Below, one piece after another: positions 1 to 6,538 of a stretch of DNA of 9,678 nt. Each line of letters starts with the position of its first letter. The first letter of the stretch is position 1. Source of the DNA: an uncultured Clostridia bacterium (lineage in GTDB: Bacteria > Bacillota > Clostridia > Saccharofermentanales > DTU023). The stretch lies in contig CAKZWV010000006.1 of assembly GCA_937922005.1 (NCBI GenBank), positions 1 to 9,678 of the forward strand. The letters are read 5' to 3'. Position numbers and translations under genes: made by a program. Under the pieces are notes generated by a model, which had not been told where the DNA came from, did no database searches, and saw nothing but the letters and a program-made list of their open reading frames with translations.

Positions 1-2
1 AG

Positions 3-104
3 ATCGCAGGTGAGGCCCTTCAAGAGCCAAGCCATGCAAAAGTAGGAACAGGGCCCAGGGGACCCAAAGACCGAGTTTTGAGAGAACTGACACAATTAGG
101 ATAA
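3..104 (+). CDS. C-terminal tail of an unidentified upstream gene (partial)
   Basis: An open frame enters from the left edge and ends with TAA at 102-104, four bases before a strong terminator stem, which is where a real gene would be expected to end. The 33 visible residues end in GPKDRVLRELTQLG and are basic and hydrophilic. I do not recognise the family and no domain can be assigned from so little. The other two forward frames stop earlier, at 43-45 and 11-13. The call rests only on the position of the stop relative to the terminator and on the lack of other stops. Confidence 0.4.
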   Translation: MAGEALQEPSHAKVGTGPRGPKDRVLRELTQLG

Positions 105-107
105 CCG

Positions 108-137
108 AAAACCCAAGCCGAGTGCTTGGGTTTTTTT
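108..137 (+). terminator. Rho-independent terminator
   Basis: An 11-bp perfect stem (AAAACCCAAGC at 108-118 pairs with GCTTGGGTTTT at 124-134) closes a 5-nt loop and runs directly into seven T residues (131-137). It separates the upstream gene from the membrane protein gene at 202. Confidence 0.88.
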
Positions 138-154
138 GTTTCATAGACTAAAAT
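126..154 (+). promoter_or_regulatory. Candidate sigma-A promoter for the membrane protein gene
   Basis: TTGGGT (126-131) and TAAAAT (149-154) are separated by 17 bp. The -35 box overlaps the descending arm of the terminator. The predicted 5' UTR of about 40 nt contains a small GGGCT-TGT-AGCCC hairpin (167-179) before the Shine-Dalgarno GGAGGAGAG near 189-197. The -35 match is moderate and this is sequence inference only. Confidence 0.4.
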
Positions 155-201
155 AACAAGAGTTCAGGGCTTGTAGCCCAAAAGAATCGGAGGAGAGAGC
201 C

Positions 202-795
202 ATGACTCAAGAAAAAGCACAGGCAAAGCCGAAAGCCCAAGACCAAGAGACGATCGTACGGGGCAAAGCCTTCGGCAAAACGACGGATATTATCCGACTC
301 GGCAGTAGTAAGCCCCTTTCCCCCCTTGTCATCTGTTGCATCATGCTCCTGGGTCTCGTCGCCTATGGCTTTTATTTTTTCTCGACCTCCAAGGCGACTA
401 ATTTTCAAGCTCGCTTGGAGACTGGACGGACGGTGGAAATCAACGTCCTAGACAATGAAGGACCCGATGAACTAGCAGAGTACTATAAAGCCGAGATAAC
501 TTCTGCGATCACCTATTTTCTTTCGGTCCTTCCCATCTTTGTAATCATGGTGGCGGTCCTCCTCAACTATCCCAAACAAAAGACATATCAGGACTTGAAA
601 TACGTTTGGCTGATTCTGGGCCTTTACGTTTTGTTTTATGTGATTGCAGGCTTGGCCACCAAGGAAAGCTTTGTCAACCCGAGATTATCCTGGTGGAAAC
701 TATCGGAGCCCCTCCTACCCACCATTGGCTTTTTAGGGGCCCTGCATCTTACTTTCCTAATCCTTGATCGATTACGCAAAAAGAAAAAAATATAA
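202..795 (+). CDS. Four-helix integral membrane protein of unknown function
   Basis: This encodes 197 residues starting at an ATG preceded by a good purine-rich ribosome binding site (GGAGGAGAG, 189-197). The first 38 residues are hydrophilic and rich in Gln, Lys and Ala, so they are probably cytoplasmic. Four hydrophobic segments follow, at about residues 40-60, 102-121, 133-151 and 170-189. A 40-residue polar, acidic stretch (61-101) between helices 1 and 2 is probably the outside loop. The last residues, RLRKKKKI, are strongly basic and fit a cytoplasmic C-terminus by the positive-inside rule. I see no catalytic motif and no family I recognise. The gene stands alone after a terminator, and no convincing terminator follows it; a 10-bp palindrome AGGAGCTCCT (795-804) overlaps the last base of the stop codon but has no loop or T run. 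Cotranscription with the ABC-F gene 135 bp downstream is possible but unproven. Confidence 0.75.
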   Translation: MTQEKAQAKPKAQDQETIVRGKAFGKTTDIIRLGSSKPLSPLVICCIMLLGLVAYGFYFFSTSKATNFQARLETGRTVEINVLDNEGPDELAEYYKAEITSAITYFLSVLPIFVIMVAVLLNYPKQKTYQDLKYVWLILGLYVLFYVIAGLATKESFVNPRLSWWKLSEPLLPTIGFLGALHLTFLILDRLRKKKKI

Positions 796-839
796 GGAGC
801 TCCTGGTATCATTCCTAAACGCGTTCAAGCTGCTCGCAG

Positions 840-869
840 TTGACCACCTGTGGCTGGTGCCTTTGTGAT
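840..869 (+). promoter_or_regulatory. Candidate promoter for the ABC-F gene
   Basis: TTGACC (840-845, 5 of 6 to consensus) and TGTGAT (864-869, 4 of 6) are 18 bp apart, predicting a start near 876 and a leader of about 55 nt before the ATG at 931. The -10 is imperfect, so this is a moderate call. Confidence 0.4.
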
Positions 870-892
870 GTTGGCAGCATTTCCAGATGTAT

Positions 893-914
893 GAGGTTCG
901 CCTCCTTTCTTTTT
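893..914 (+). promoter_or_regulatory. Short UUCG-loop hairpin followed by a pyrimidine run in the ABC-F leader
   Basis: GAGG (893-896), a TTCG tetraloop and CCTC (901-904) form a compact 4-bp hairpin, followed by CTTTCTTTTT (905-914). It has the shape of a weak terminator or attenuator lying 16 nt before the start codon. Several ABC-F genes are known to be controlled by leader attenuation, but no leader peptide is evident here, and a 4-bp stem is short. Regulatory function is inference. Confidence 0.25.
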
Positions 915-930
915 AACCTACCTTTAACCT

Positions 931-3078
931 ATGAGTATTTTACAAGTACAAAATGTAGACAAATCCTACCAGGGCCTGTCGATTCTTTCCGACATCTCCT
1001 TTGCCCTAGAGCCGGGCGACGTCCTTGGCCTCATTGGCCAAAATGGTGCGGGCAAATCCACCCTCATCCGCATCCTCGCCGGCATCGAAGAGGCCGATAA
1101 GGGCCGGGTGATCCTCGACAATCGGGCCCTGGTTGGCTATCTCGGCCAGCAGGTGACCCAGGAAATTGGGCCCGAGGAAATTCCCATTGAAGACCCTTAC
1201 GTGGTTGACCTAGAAGCCCGCTTAGAGGCTGCCACAAAAGCCATGGCTGCCTCCCCCCATAACCCAGACCTAGCCGCTTCCTACCAACAAATATTCCAGC
1301 GCTTTGACCAGCTTGGCGGCTACACTTACCGACAAAAGTTGGGTAAGGTGATGGGCCAGCTGGGCCTGCGTTTGGACAGCCTGGATCGGCCCATGAAGAC
1401 CCTCTCAGGAGGCGAAAAGATGCGGGTAGCCATGGGGCGGATCCTGGCCCGGGAGTGCGACCTCTTGCTTCTCGATGAGCCCACCAACCACCTCGATCTG
1501 GAAGCCCTAGACTGGCTAGAAACCTACCTTCAGGGTTTTCGGGGATCGGCGATCGTCATTTCCCACGACCGCTACTTCCTCGACCGGGTAGCTACGAAAA
1601 TCGCTGAAATTCGTAATGGCCGACTCCGCCTCCGCAAGGGAAATTACAGCCGCTACCAAGAGCAAATCGCAGAAGAAGAGAAAAATCTGGGCCGGGAAGT
1701 GGAACATTTGGCGGAAGAATTAGAAAGACAGACCCAGGTAGCCCAGACCCTGCGGTCCCATCGTCTGATCAAGTCCTGGCACTCCAGATTGAAAGTTGTG
1801 GGTCAGCTAGAAGACCAGCTGCGAGCAGCCCAAGTCCAGCAAAATCGCCTCAAAGAACGGAGCTTTCGGATTAAAACTTGGGCCCCGGATCGGAAAATGG
1901 GGAGGGATTATTTGCTTGAGTTGGACGAGGTATATCTGCAATTTGAAGATCAGACAGCGCCATTTTTGGGGCCGGTGAATCTAAATCTGGGGGCAACGGA
2001 CCGGATCTGCCTCCTGGGACCCAATGGTTGTGGGAAGACTAGCCTGTTGAAGGCGATTTTAGGAGAATTTGCAGGAGCGACGGGGGACATTACAGTGGCG
2101 CCCGGGTTGAAATATGGGGTGCTGGGACAATTTGTGGATTTTCCGGAGGAGGAGATTACGGTCCGGGAGGAGGTTTTTCGCCGCTATCCGCATTGGAGTG
2201 AGGAGGAGGTTCGCTCGCTCCTTGCGGCCTATGGTTTCGGTGAAGAGGAGGTGGAAAAGACCTTGTACACCCTGTCCGGGGGAGAACGGGCCCGGATTCG
2301 CCTGGCTTTGATTCTCCAGGAACGGCCCAATGTGCTCTTTTTGGATGAGCCGACCAACCACCTGGACATCTATTCTCGGGACCTTTTGGAAAAGGCTCTG
2401 GCGGACTTTGCAGGGGCCATCTTTGCCGTCTCCCACGACCGGTATTTCATCCAAAACCTGGGTTGTACGGTCTGGGGCTATCAGCTGGAGGCCAAGGGGA
2501 AGACCTTTGACCCCTTCTCCTCTTATCAGACTTGGCTCAGAGCCTACCAGGCGCAAAAGGCTGAGGGGCTGCCAGGAGCTGGCGATTCTGACGGGTCCCC
2601 GGACGGCCCCCTACAGGGGCTAAAGGAAGAGACGAAGAATACGCAAGTTCGTCAGGGGACGGAACAGGGCTCGGAAGAGAACTCGGAAAAGGGTCCGACG
2701 GGAGATTTGGCGAAAAATCCGGGGAAAGGCCCGGAGAAAGAACCGGGGAAAGACGGCCAGGAAGGCCTTTATTGGGGCTTGCCCGATGAGGCAGTCAGCC
2801 TCTGGCCGAGCCTGGAGAAGCTCTATCCCATTTATCGTCAGGCTGCCCAAGGAAATAAGGGGGCGGAGCGGCGCTTGAAAGGCCAGGTCCAGACCCAATT
2901 ACGAGAGCTCGAGGACAGGTTAGGAGCCATCGATCAAGAAAAAGAAACCTTAGAGGCGGGATTCGCTGCGGGAACATTTGGAAAAGATGACCAAGGACAT
3001 TATACTGAACTTCAAGAAGAACAGGAGATCTTAGAAGAGATTTATCTCACCCTGGCCGATTTGACGGATCGGGGGTAG
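931..3078 (+). CDS. ABC-F family ATPase (ribosome-associated, two nucleotide-binding domains)
   Basis: This 715-residue protein has two ABC ATPase domains and no membrane segment, the hallmark of the ABC-F family, whose members act on the ribosomal E site in translation rescue or antibiotic protection. Domain 1 has Walker A GQNGAGKST (36-44), signature LSGGE (158-162), Walker B with LLLLDEPTNHLD (178-189) and switch SHDRYF (211-216). Domain 2 has GPNGCGKTS (363-371), LSGGE (448-452), LFLDEPTNHLD (469-479) and SHDRYF (501-506). The charged interdomain linker spans about 235-325. A Gly/Glu/Lys-rich low-complexity spacer (about 545-612) precedes a helical, coiled-coil-like C-terminal domain (about 620-713), as in Uup/YfmR-type proteins. 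At 715 residues it is longer than most members. The start MSILQVQNVDKSY is typical and the frame is closed by TAA at 925-927, yet no Shine-Dalgarno is visible. Glycine and leucine codons change character between the halves. Substrate or drug specificity cannot be read from the sequence. Confidence 0.95.
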   Translation: MSILQVQNVDKSYQGLSILSDISFALEPGDVLGLIGQNGAGKSTLIRILAGIEEADKGRVILDNRALVGYLGQQVTQEIGPEEIPIEDPYVVDLEARLEAATKAMAASPHNPDLAASYQQIFQRFDQLGGYTYRQKLGKVMGQLGLRLDSLDRPMKTLSGGEKMRVAMGRILARECDLLLLDEPTNHLDLEALDWLETYLQGFRGSAIVISHDRYFLDRVATKIAEIRNGRLRLRKGNYSRYQEQIAEEEKNLGREVEHLAEELERQTQVAQTLRSHRLIKSWHSRLKVVGQLEDQLRAAQVQQNRLKERSFRIKTWAPDRKMGRDYLLELDEVYLQFEDQTAPFLGPVNLNLGATDRICLLGPNGCGKTSLLKAILGEFAGATGDITVAPGLKYGVLGQFVDFPEEEITVREEVFRRYPHWSEEEVRSLLAAYGFGEEEVEKTLYTLSGGERARIRLALILQERPNVLFLDEPTNHLDIYSRDLLEKALADFAGAIFAVSHDRYFIQNLGCTVWGYQLEAKGKTFDPFSSYQTWLRAYQAQKAEGLPGAGDSDGSPDGPLQGLKEETKNTQVRQGTEQGSEENSEKGPTGDLAKNPGKGPEKEPGKDGQEGLYWGLPDEAVSLWPSLEKLYPIYRQAAQGNKGAERRLKGQVQTQLRELEDRLGAIDQEKETLEAGFAAGTFGKDDQGHYTELQEEQEILEEIYLTLADLTDRG

Positions 3079-3090
3079 GAAGGAGATTCT

Positions 3091-5097
3091 ATGAAAAAGC
3101 TAAATCTAGGGGGATGGGACAAAAACCATCGCCTCTCATCATATTGGGCCAGCTTTGAGCCTGATCGCAAGGAGGGCCTTATCTACCCTCCGTTTCACCA
3201 GAAGGAACATGGCCTTAGGCTGACCTCATGGCGGCCTGGGCGGCGGTCCCTGACTTGGGCCCTGGTAGGGGCCCTGAGCCTAGGCCTTCTTGGCTTGCCT
3301 CTGACGGGCTGTCAATCTAAACAGACGAATGGGCCTGGACAGAGTGCGTCAGGCCAGAATTCGCCGGATGACCAGGCCAAGGCCTCTGCGGAAGATTCCT
3401 CCAAGGGGGCTTCCGAAGAGACAGAAGAGACGAAGGATTCGCAGGGGACCCAAGAGACCAAGGCGGACAATGCCAAGGGGACCCAAGATACGCAAAAAAA
3501 TAAAGATACGCAAGATCCGAAGGAAAGCACAGAAACTAAGGAGGATCCTATGCCAAAGGACATTATCCAAGCCATAGGGCAGGATCTGCCCTTTCAAGCA
3601 CCACATTCTCTTGACGGGACTTGGGAGGCGGTGGAAAAGCTCGACCAGGCCAGTCTGTCTTTTGCTATCAAGCTGATGGAAGCCAACGGGGGGCTGACGG
3701 CGGATAGTGAAGCTTCCCCCTACGCAGGGAATTTCGTCTATTCGCCGATTTCCTCATGGATGTGTTTTGAGCTCCTCCGTCAGGGGATGGAGGGCGATAC
3801 GGCAGCCCTTTTGGACAAGGTCCTTCTCCACCAGGGGCTCAGCAATGAGGAGGCCCAAAAGCTTACCCCGGCCCTCCTGGCGACCGTGGAAGCGGCCCAG
3901 TATCTCCCCAAAGAGCCCTCTTTTGAATGGGACGATTCCGAGCTGGAGCCGACAACGGGAGCTTCTTTCGGTCAAGACCCCACGAGTGCGAGCTCAGCAG
4001 AGGATTCATTCCCCCCTACTAGTGAAGATGAACCTTTTGGCCCAACAAATATTCCCGGCGTCGTAGATGACCCCGGCTCGTTCTCGACGGGTGCCCCGAC
4101 CCAGTGGGTTCCGATGGGGGAGGAAGCCTCTAGCGCTGCTTCTACCCAGGAAAGCTCTGCTTCACCCACAGAGGCCGCAAAGGCTGAGGCTGAAGGAGAG
4201 AAGGAAGAAATGGTGCAGGTGGCCGAGCTCAAACTTTTAAATTCTGTTTTAGCCACCAAGAAATTCCACCTAGAACCAGCCTACCAGAAGGCTGTCCGGG
4301 CCTATTTCAATGCCCGCCTTCTTCAGGCTGATTTTGGGAAGAACGAGGCCATCGCTGATTACCTCAACTCCTATGTTACTCGAGAAACCAAGGGGATGAT
4401 CGGGAATATTTTTGACAAGGATTCCTTCTCAGAGGAGACAGTCTTGACCTTAATGAACTTGGTATATTTTAAAGGAACCTGGGAGGAGCCTTTTGAAAAA
4501 GAGCGCACCCAGAATGAGGATTTCTACGGGAAGAAGGCAACGGTGAAGGTTCCCATGATGCAGCAGGGGGGACGCTATTCCTATATGGAGGATAACAAGG
4601 CCCAGTACCTGGCCCTGCCTTATAAGGGACACAGTCGGATGGTTTTGATGCTGCCGAAGGATAAGAAGGCGGATGTGCGGACCTTGGCGAAAGACTTTTT
4701 CTTGGATCAAGAGAATCGTCTGTATGGGCTTGAGTCTCGGGAGGGCTTCGTGAAATTGCCTCGCTTTAAGGGGGAAAGTACCTTCGATTTTATGGAACAG
4801 ATCAGCGGGCAAAAGAACCTGGGCGGCCTGAATCTCAGCGCCCTGCCCCAGAAGGATTTCGCTCCTCTCTTTAAGGAAAAGGATCTGCCCATTGCCTTGA
4901 CCAAGGCCTTCCAAGTGGCGGCTATCCAGGTCGACGAAGAGGGGACGGAAGCTGCCGCCGTTACGACCATTCTCGAAAAGATGACGGCCCTGCCTCCTGC
5001 AGAGGAGCCCTTTGAATTCGTCTGTGACCATCCCTTCCTCTATAAGATTGAAAATCAGGGCGTGACGAGCTTTGTGGGAGCGGTCACGGACTTTTAG
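3091..5097 (+). CDS. Secreted lipoprotein serpin (inhibitory-type serine protease inhibitor)
   Basis: This encodes 668 residues. An unusually long basic N-region (1-52) leads to a hydrophobic core (54-69) and lipobox LPLTGC (69-74), so Cys74 should be lipidated and the protein surface-anchored. A low-complexity Glu/Lys/Thr/Gln tether follows (75-165). The serpin fold covers about 178-668: FVYSPISSWM (215-224), NLVYFKGTWEEPFEKERT (456-473), VPMMQQ (487-492), KAFQVAAIQVDEEGTEAAA (605-623) and HPFLYKI (647-653). The hinge EEGTEAAAVTT, with small residues at P12-P9, is the inhibitory type. Counting P15 at Gly618 puts P1 near Thr632 and P1' at Ala633, uncertain by about two residues. A second low-complexity insert of about 105 residues (272-376) interrupts the fold between the region of helix D and strand s2A. 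The start has a strong AGGAAGGAG site that overlaps the ABC-F stop codon, 12 bp upstream, which suggests cotranscription and perhaps translational coupling. The target protease is unknown; a host or self protease outside the cell is the likely class. Confidence 0.93.
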   Translation: MKKLNLGGWDKNHRLSSYWASFEPDRKEGLIYPPFHQKEHGLRLTSWRPGRRSLTWALVGALSLGLLGLPLTGCQSKQTNGPGQSASGQNSPDDQAKASAEDSSKGASEETEETKDSQGTQETKADNAKGTQDTQKNKDTQDPKESTETKEDPMPKDIIQAIGQDLPFQAPHSLDGTWEAVEKLDQASLSFAIKLMEANGGLTADSEASPYAGNFVYSPISSWMCFELLRQGMEGDTAALLDKVLLHQGLSNEEAQKLTPALLATVEAAQYLPKEPSFEWDDSELEPTTGASFGQDPTSASSAEDSFPPTSEDEPFGPTNIPGVVDDPGSFSTGAPTQWVPMGEEASSAASTQESSASPTEAAKAEAEGEKEEMVQVAELKLLNSVLATKKFHLEPAYQKAVRAYFNARLLQADFGKNEAIADYLNSYVTRETKGMIGNIFDKDSFSEETVLTLMNLVYFKGTWEEPFEKERTQNEDFYGKKATVKVPMMQQGGRYSYMEDNKAQYLALPYKGHSRMVLMLPKDKKADVRTLAKDFFLDQENRLYGLESREGFVKLPRFKGESTFDFMEQISGQKNLGGLNLSALPQKDFAPLFKEKDLPIALTKAFQVAAIQVDEEGTEAAAVTTILEKMTALPPAEEPFEFVCDHPFLYKIENQGVTSFVGAVTDF

Positions 5098-5114
5098 GCC
5101 ACGGTTCCGGGCCG
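5092..5114. repeat. 23-bp direct repeat, copy 1 (at the serpin stop codon)
   Basis: TTTTAGGCCACGGTTCC followed by GGGCCG matches 5175-5197 with one mismatch (G5109 versus A). The serpin stop TAG lies inside it. Read on the minus strand, this copy encodes RPGTVA-stop, identical to the last residues of the Fic protein whose own 3' end is copy 2. Weaker similarity continues for about 15 bp. It is probably a duplicated or decayed end of the fic gene. Confidence 0.8.
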
Positions 5115-5145
5115 GGCTGGCAGGCTAGGCCCAGCGCTTGGTTTG
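5111..5145. terminator. Weak hairpin between convergent serpin and fic genes
   Basis: GCCGGGC (5111-5117) pairs with GCCCAGC (5129-5135), with one C-A mismatch in plus-strand RNA that becomes a U-G wobble in minus-strand RNA. The loop is 11 nt. On the plus side GCTTGGTTTGTT follows, which is only moderately T-rich. It could end the serpin transcript, but it is not a textbook terminator. Confidence 0.3.
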
Positions 5146-5174
5146 TTGACTGAGCTTACGGGACTTGCAGCTAG

Positions 5175-5197
5175 TTTTAGGCCACGGTTCCAGGCCG
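5175..5197. repeat. 23-bp direct repeat, copy 2 (3' end of the fic gene)
   Basis: This is the partner of 5092-5114, starting 83 bp downstream. On the minus strand it holds the last seven codons and the TAA stop of the winged-helix Fic gene. Confidence 0.8.
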
Positions 5198-6373
5198 AAG
5201 GATGGCAAGATAGGGCTCGTAAGCAAAGATTCGATTGCGCTTGCCTCTGCCTCCTTGCTGGAGAAAACCGGCATCGATGAGCCTGTCTACAGCTTTGGCC
5301 ACTGTGTTGTAAGACAAATTGAGATCTTCTGCCGTCTTAGCAATGGCAATGATGGGGTGGGATTCCAGGTAGGTAAGGACCCGCCCCACATTTTTGCCCG
5401 CTTTTCCCAGACCATCGGTAAAGCTCTGGGCCCGAGCTAGGAGGGCCATCAGGGCATCTATGGTATGGAGGGCATCTTTCGCCCCTATTTCCGTGGCTTT
5501 CAAGAAAAAGACCAGCCAGGCTTCGAAAGCTCCCTTGGTTCGCACTTCAGTCAAACGATCATAGTATTCCAGTTGGTTGGCCTTTAAAAAATAGGAAAGG
5601 TAGAGGGCGGGTCTTTGGATGATTCCGGCTTGTAGCCAATAAAGGGTAATGAGCATTCGGCCGATGCGCCCATTTCCGTCTAGGAAAGGGTGGATGGTCT
5701 CAAATTGATAATGCAAAAGCCCGGCCTTCAGCAGGGGGTCCATCCCATCCTCCTGGTGGATATAGGCCTCTAGGTCTCCCATGGCCTTTTCCATATCTGC
5801 CGGATTGGGAGGAATATAACGAGCTGTGTGCAAGTTGCTTCCCTGGCCACCCGGCCAGTTTTGCGACGTGCGAAATGATCCAGGTTCTTTGTTTTCCCCC
5901 CGGACTCCTTCTAGTAAAATACCATGGGTGCGTCGCAACAGACGGTTACAGAGGGGAAGATTTGACAGCTGATCTATGGCATAGTGGAGGGCACGGATGT
6001 AATTGACGACATCCGTAACGTTGAGATTTTCTAACTCCTCCCGGTCTGGGTCGAAGATATCCTCTAAAGTCGCCTGGGTCCCTTCGATTTGTGATGAAAT
6101 CAAGGCCTCTTTATAAACATAGGACGAGATAAAATAATCCAGGTCCGGGATGCGCACGCTTACTTGGTCTAAGCTTGCAATGGCTTCTTTCGTCTGAATT
6201 AACTGGCGGAGGAAGCTGTCGTCCATCTCTAGAGGTGGATCGGGTGGTAGGGGGCTGGGGACGAAGGACTGGTAGGTTAGGGCCCCGGAGAGGTTCGTCC
6301 GATAAGCGCCTGCTCGCTGAGAAACGGAGTTTTTAGAGGAAAATATGCTGGAGACGGGATCAGACAAGGACAT
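5177..6373 (-). CDS. Class II Fic-domain protein adenylyltransferase with C-terminal winged helix
   Basis: This encodes 398 residues. Fic enzymes transfer AMP from ATP to hydroxyl side chains of target proteins. The N-terminal Fic_N-like region (about 35-105) carries SSQIEG (93-98), matching the (S/T)xxxE(G/N) inhibitory motif; its Glu97 is expected to block the ATP gamma-phosphate site. The flap around PGSFRTSQNWPGG (164-176) and the catalytic motif HPFLDGNGRIGR (228-239) are complete, with His228 as the predicted base. The C-terminal part (about 325-390) looks like a winged helix, including TAEDLNLSYNTVAKAVDRLIDAGFL around 347-371, so the protein should bind DNA. The start ATG has AAAGGAG nine bases upstream. 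Its promoter region holds two long palindromes, which makes autorepression the simplest hypothesis. The gene is convergent with the serpin gene, whose stop is 79 bp away. Targets are unknown. Confidence 0.93.
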   Translation of the reverse strand: MSLSDPVSSIFSSKNSVSQRAGAYRTNLSGALTYQSFVPSPLPPDPPLEMDDSFLRQLIQTKEAIASLDQVSVRIPDLDYFISSYVYKEALISSQIEGTQATLEDIFDPDREELENLNVTDVVNYIRALHYAIDQLSNLPLCNRLLRRTHGILLEGVRGENKEPGSFRTSQNWPGGQGSNLHTARYIPPNPADMEKAMGDLEAYIHQEDGMDPLLKAGLLHYQFETIHPFLDGNGRIGRMLITLYWLQAGIIQRPALYLSYFLKANQLEYYDRLTEVRTKGAFEAWLVFFLKATEIGAKDALHTIDALMALLARAQSFTDGLGKAGKNVGRVLTYLESHPIIAIAKTAEDLNLSYNTVAKAVDRLIDAGFLQQGGRGKRNRIFAYEPYLAILRPGTVA

Positions 6374-6409
6374 GGACTGGAGCTCCTTTCAGACTAGGAT
6401 CGTTAAGCT

Positions 6410-6437
6410 AGTATAGCAAATGAGATGCTTATTTCAA
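6410..6437 (-). promoter_or_regulatory. Promoter of the winged-helix fic gene
   Basis: On the minus strand TTGAAA (6437-6432) and TATACT (6415-6410) are 16 bp apart, with a TGC extension before the -10. The -35 box lies in the left arm of operator 1, so a bound regulator would block RNA polymerase. A second, weaker TTGAAA/TATCTT pair (6488-6483 and 6465-6460, spacer 17) overlaps operator 2 in the same way. Confidence 0.7.
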
Positions 6438-6460
6438 CTTTACATAGAAAAGTGAAATAA
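6429..6460. promoter_or_regulatory. Palindromic operator 1
   Basis: TTATTTCA (6429-6436) and its exact inverse TGAAATAA (6453-6460) are separated by 16 bp. Part of the spacer is also roughly symmetrical (ACTTT and AAAAG). It overlaps the -35 box of the Fic promoter. The likely ligand is the winged-helix Fic protein; this is inference. Confidence 0.7.
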
Positions 6461-6476
6461 AGATATGGTGACGAGA

Positions 6477-6514
6477 AGCTTATTTCAACTTTTTATAAAA
6501 TAATGAAATAAGCT
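6477..6514. promoter_or_regulatory. Palindromic operator 2
   Basis: AGCTTATTTCA (6477-6487) and TGAAATAAGCT (6504-6514) form perfect 11-bp arms around a 16-bp AT-rich centre. The spacer length equals that of operator 1, and the TTATTTCA core starts exactly 51 bp after the first. Confidence 0.75.
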
Positions 6515-6530
6515 GGCCATCTGCGCCTTC

Positions 6531-6538
6531 TTATTTCA
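6531..6538. promoter_or_regulatory. Third TTATTTCA half-site overlapping the stop of the upstream fic gene
   Basis: The box starts 51 bp after the second, keeping the period, but no inverted partner is found at the expected 6555-6562. Its last three bases are the stop codon (TGA on the minus strand) of the upstream Fic gene. Confidence 0.45.

Larger units (their letters stand above)
6374..6535 (-). promoter_or_regulatory. Regulatory region between the two fic genes
   Basis: The 162-bp gap holds the promoter and ribosome binding site of the downstream Fic gene and three equally spaced TTATTTCA boxes. No small ORF or terminator-like hairpin with a T run was seen, although the palindromes could fold as AT-rich hairpins in the RNA. 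Confidence 0.7.

Noticed and set aside
840..1100. Forward ORF of 86 codons overlapping the ABC-F start
   Set aside because: It overlaps the Walker A coding region in another frame, has no ribosome binding site, and its Arg/His/Pro-rich product looks like a shadow translation.
2059..2556. Antisense ORF of 165 codons inside the ABC-F gene
   Set aside because: It lies opposite the conserved second ATPase domain; open antisense frames are expected from GC-rich codon use and no ribosome binding site or domain is seen.
4450..5031. Antisense ORF of 193 codons inside the serpin gene
   Set aside because: It is opposite conserved serpin motifs and has no recognisable domain; a shadow of codon bias.
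5165..5440. Forward ORF of 91 codons opposite the fic 3' end
   Set aside because: It is antisense to the winged-helix region of a convincingly identified Fic protein and lacks its own start signals.
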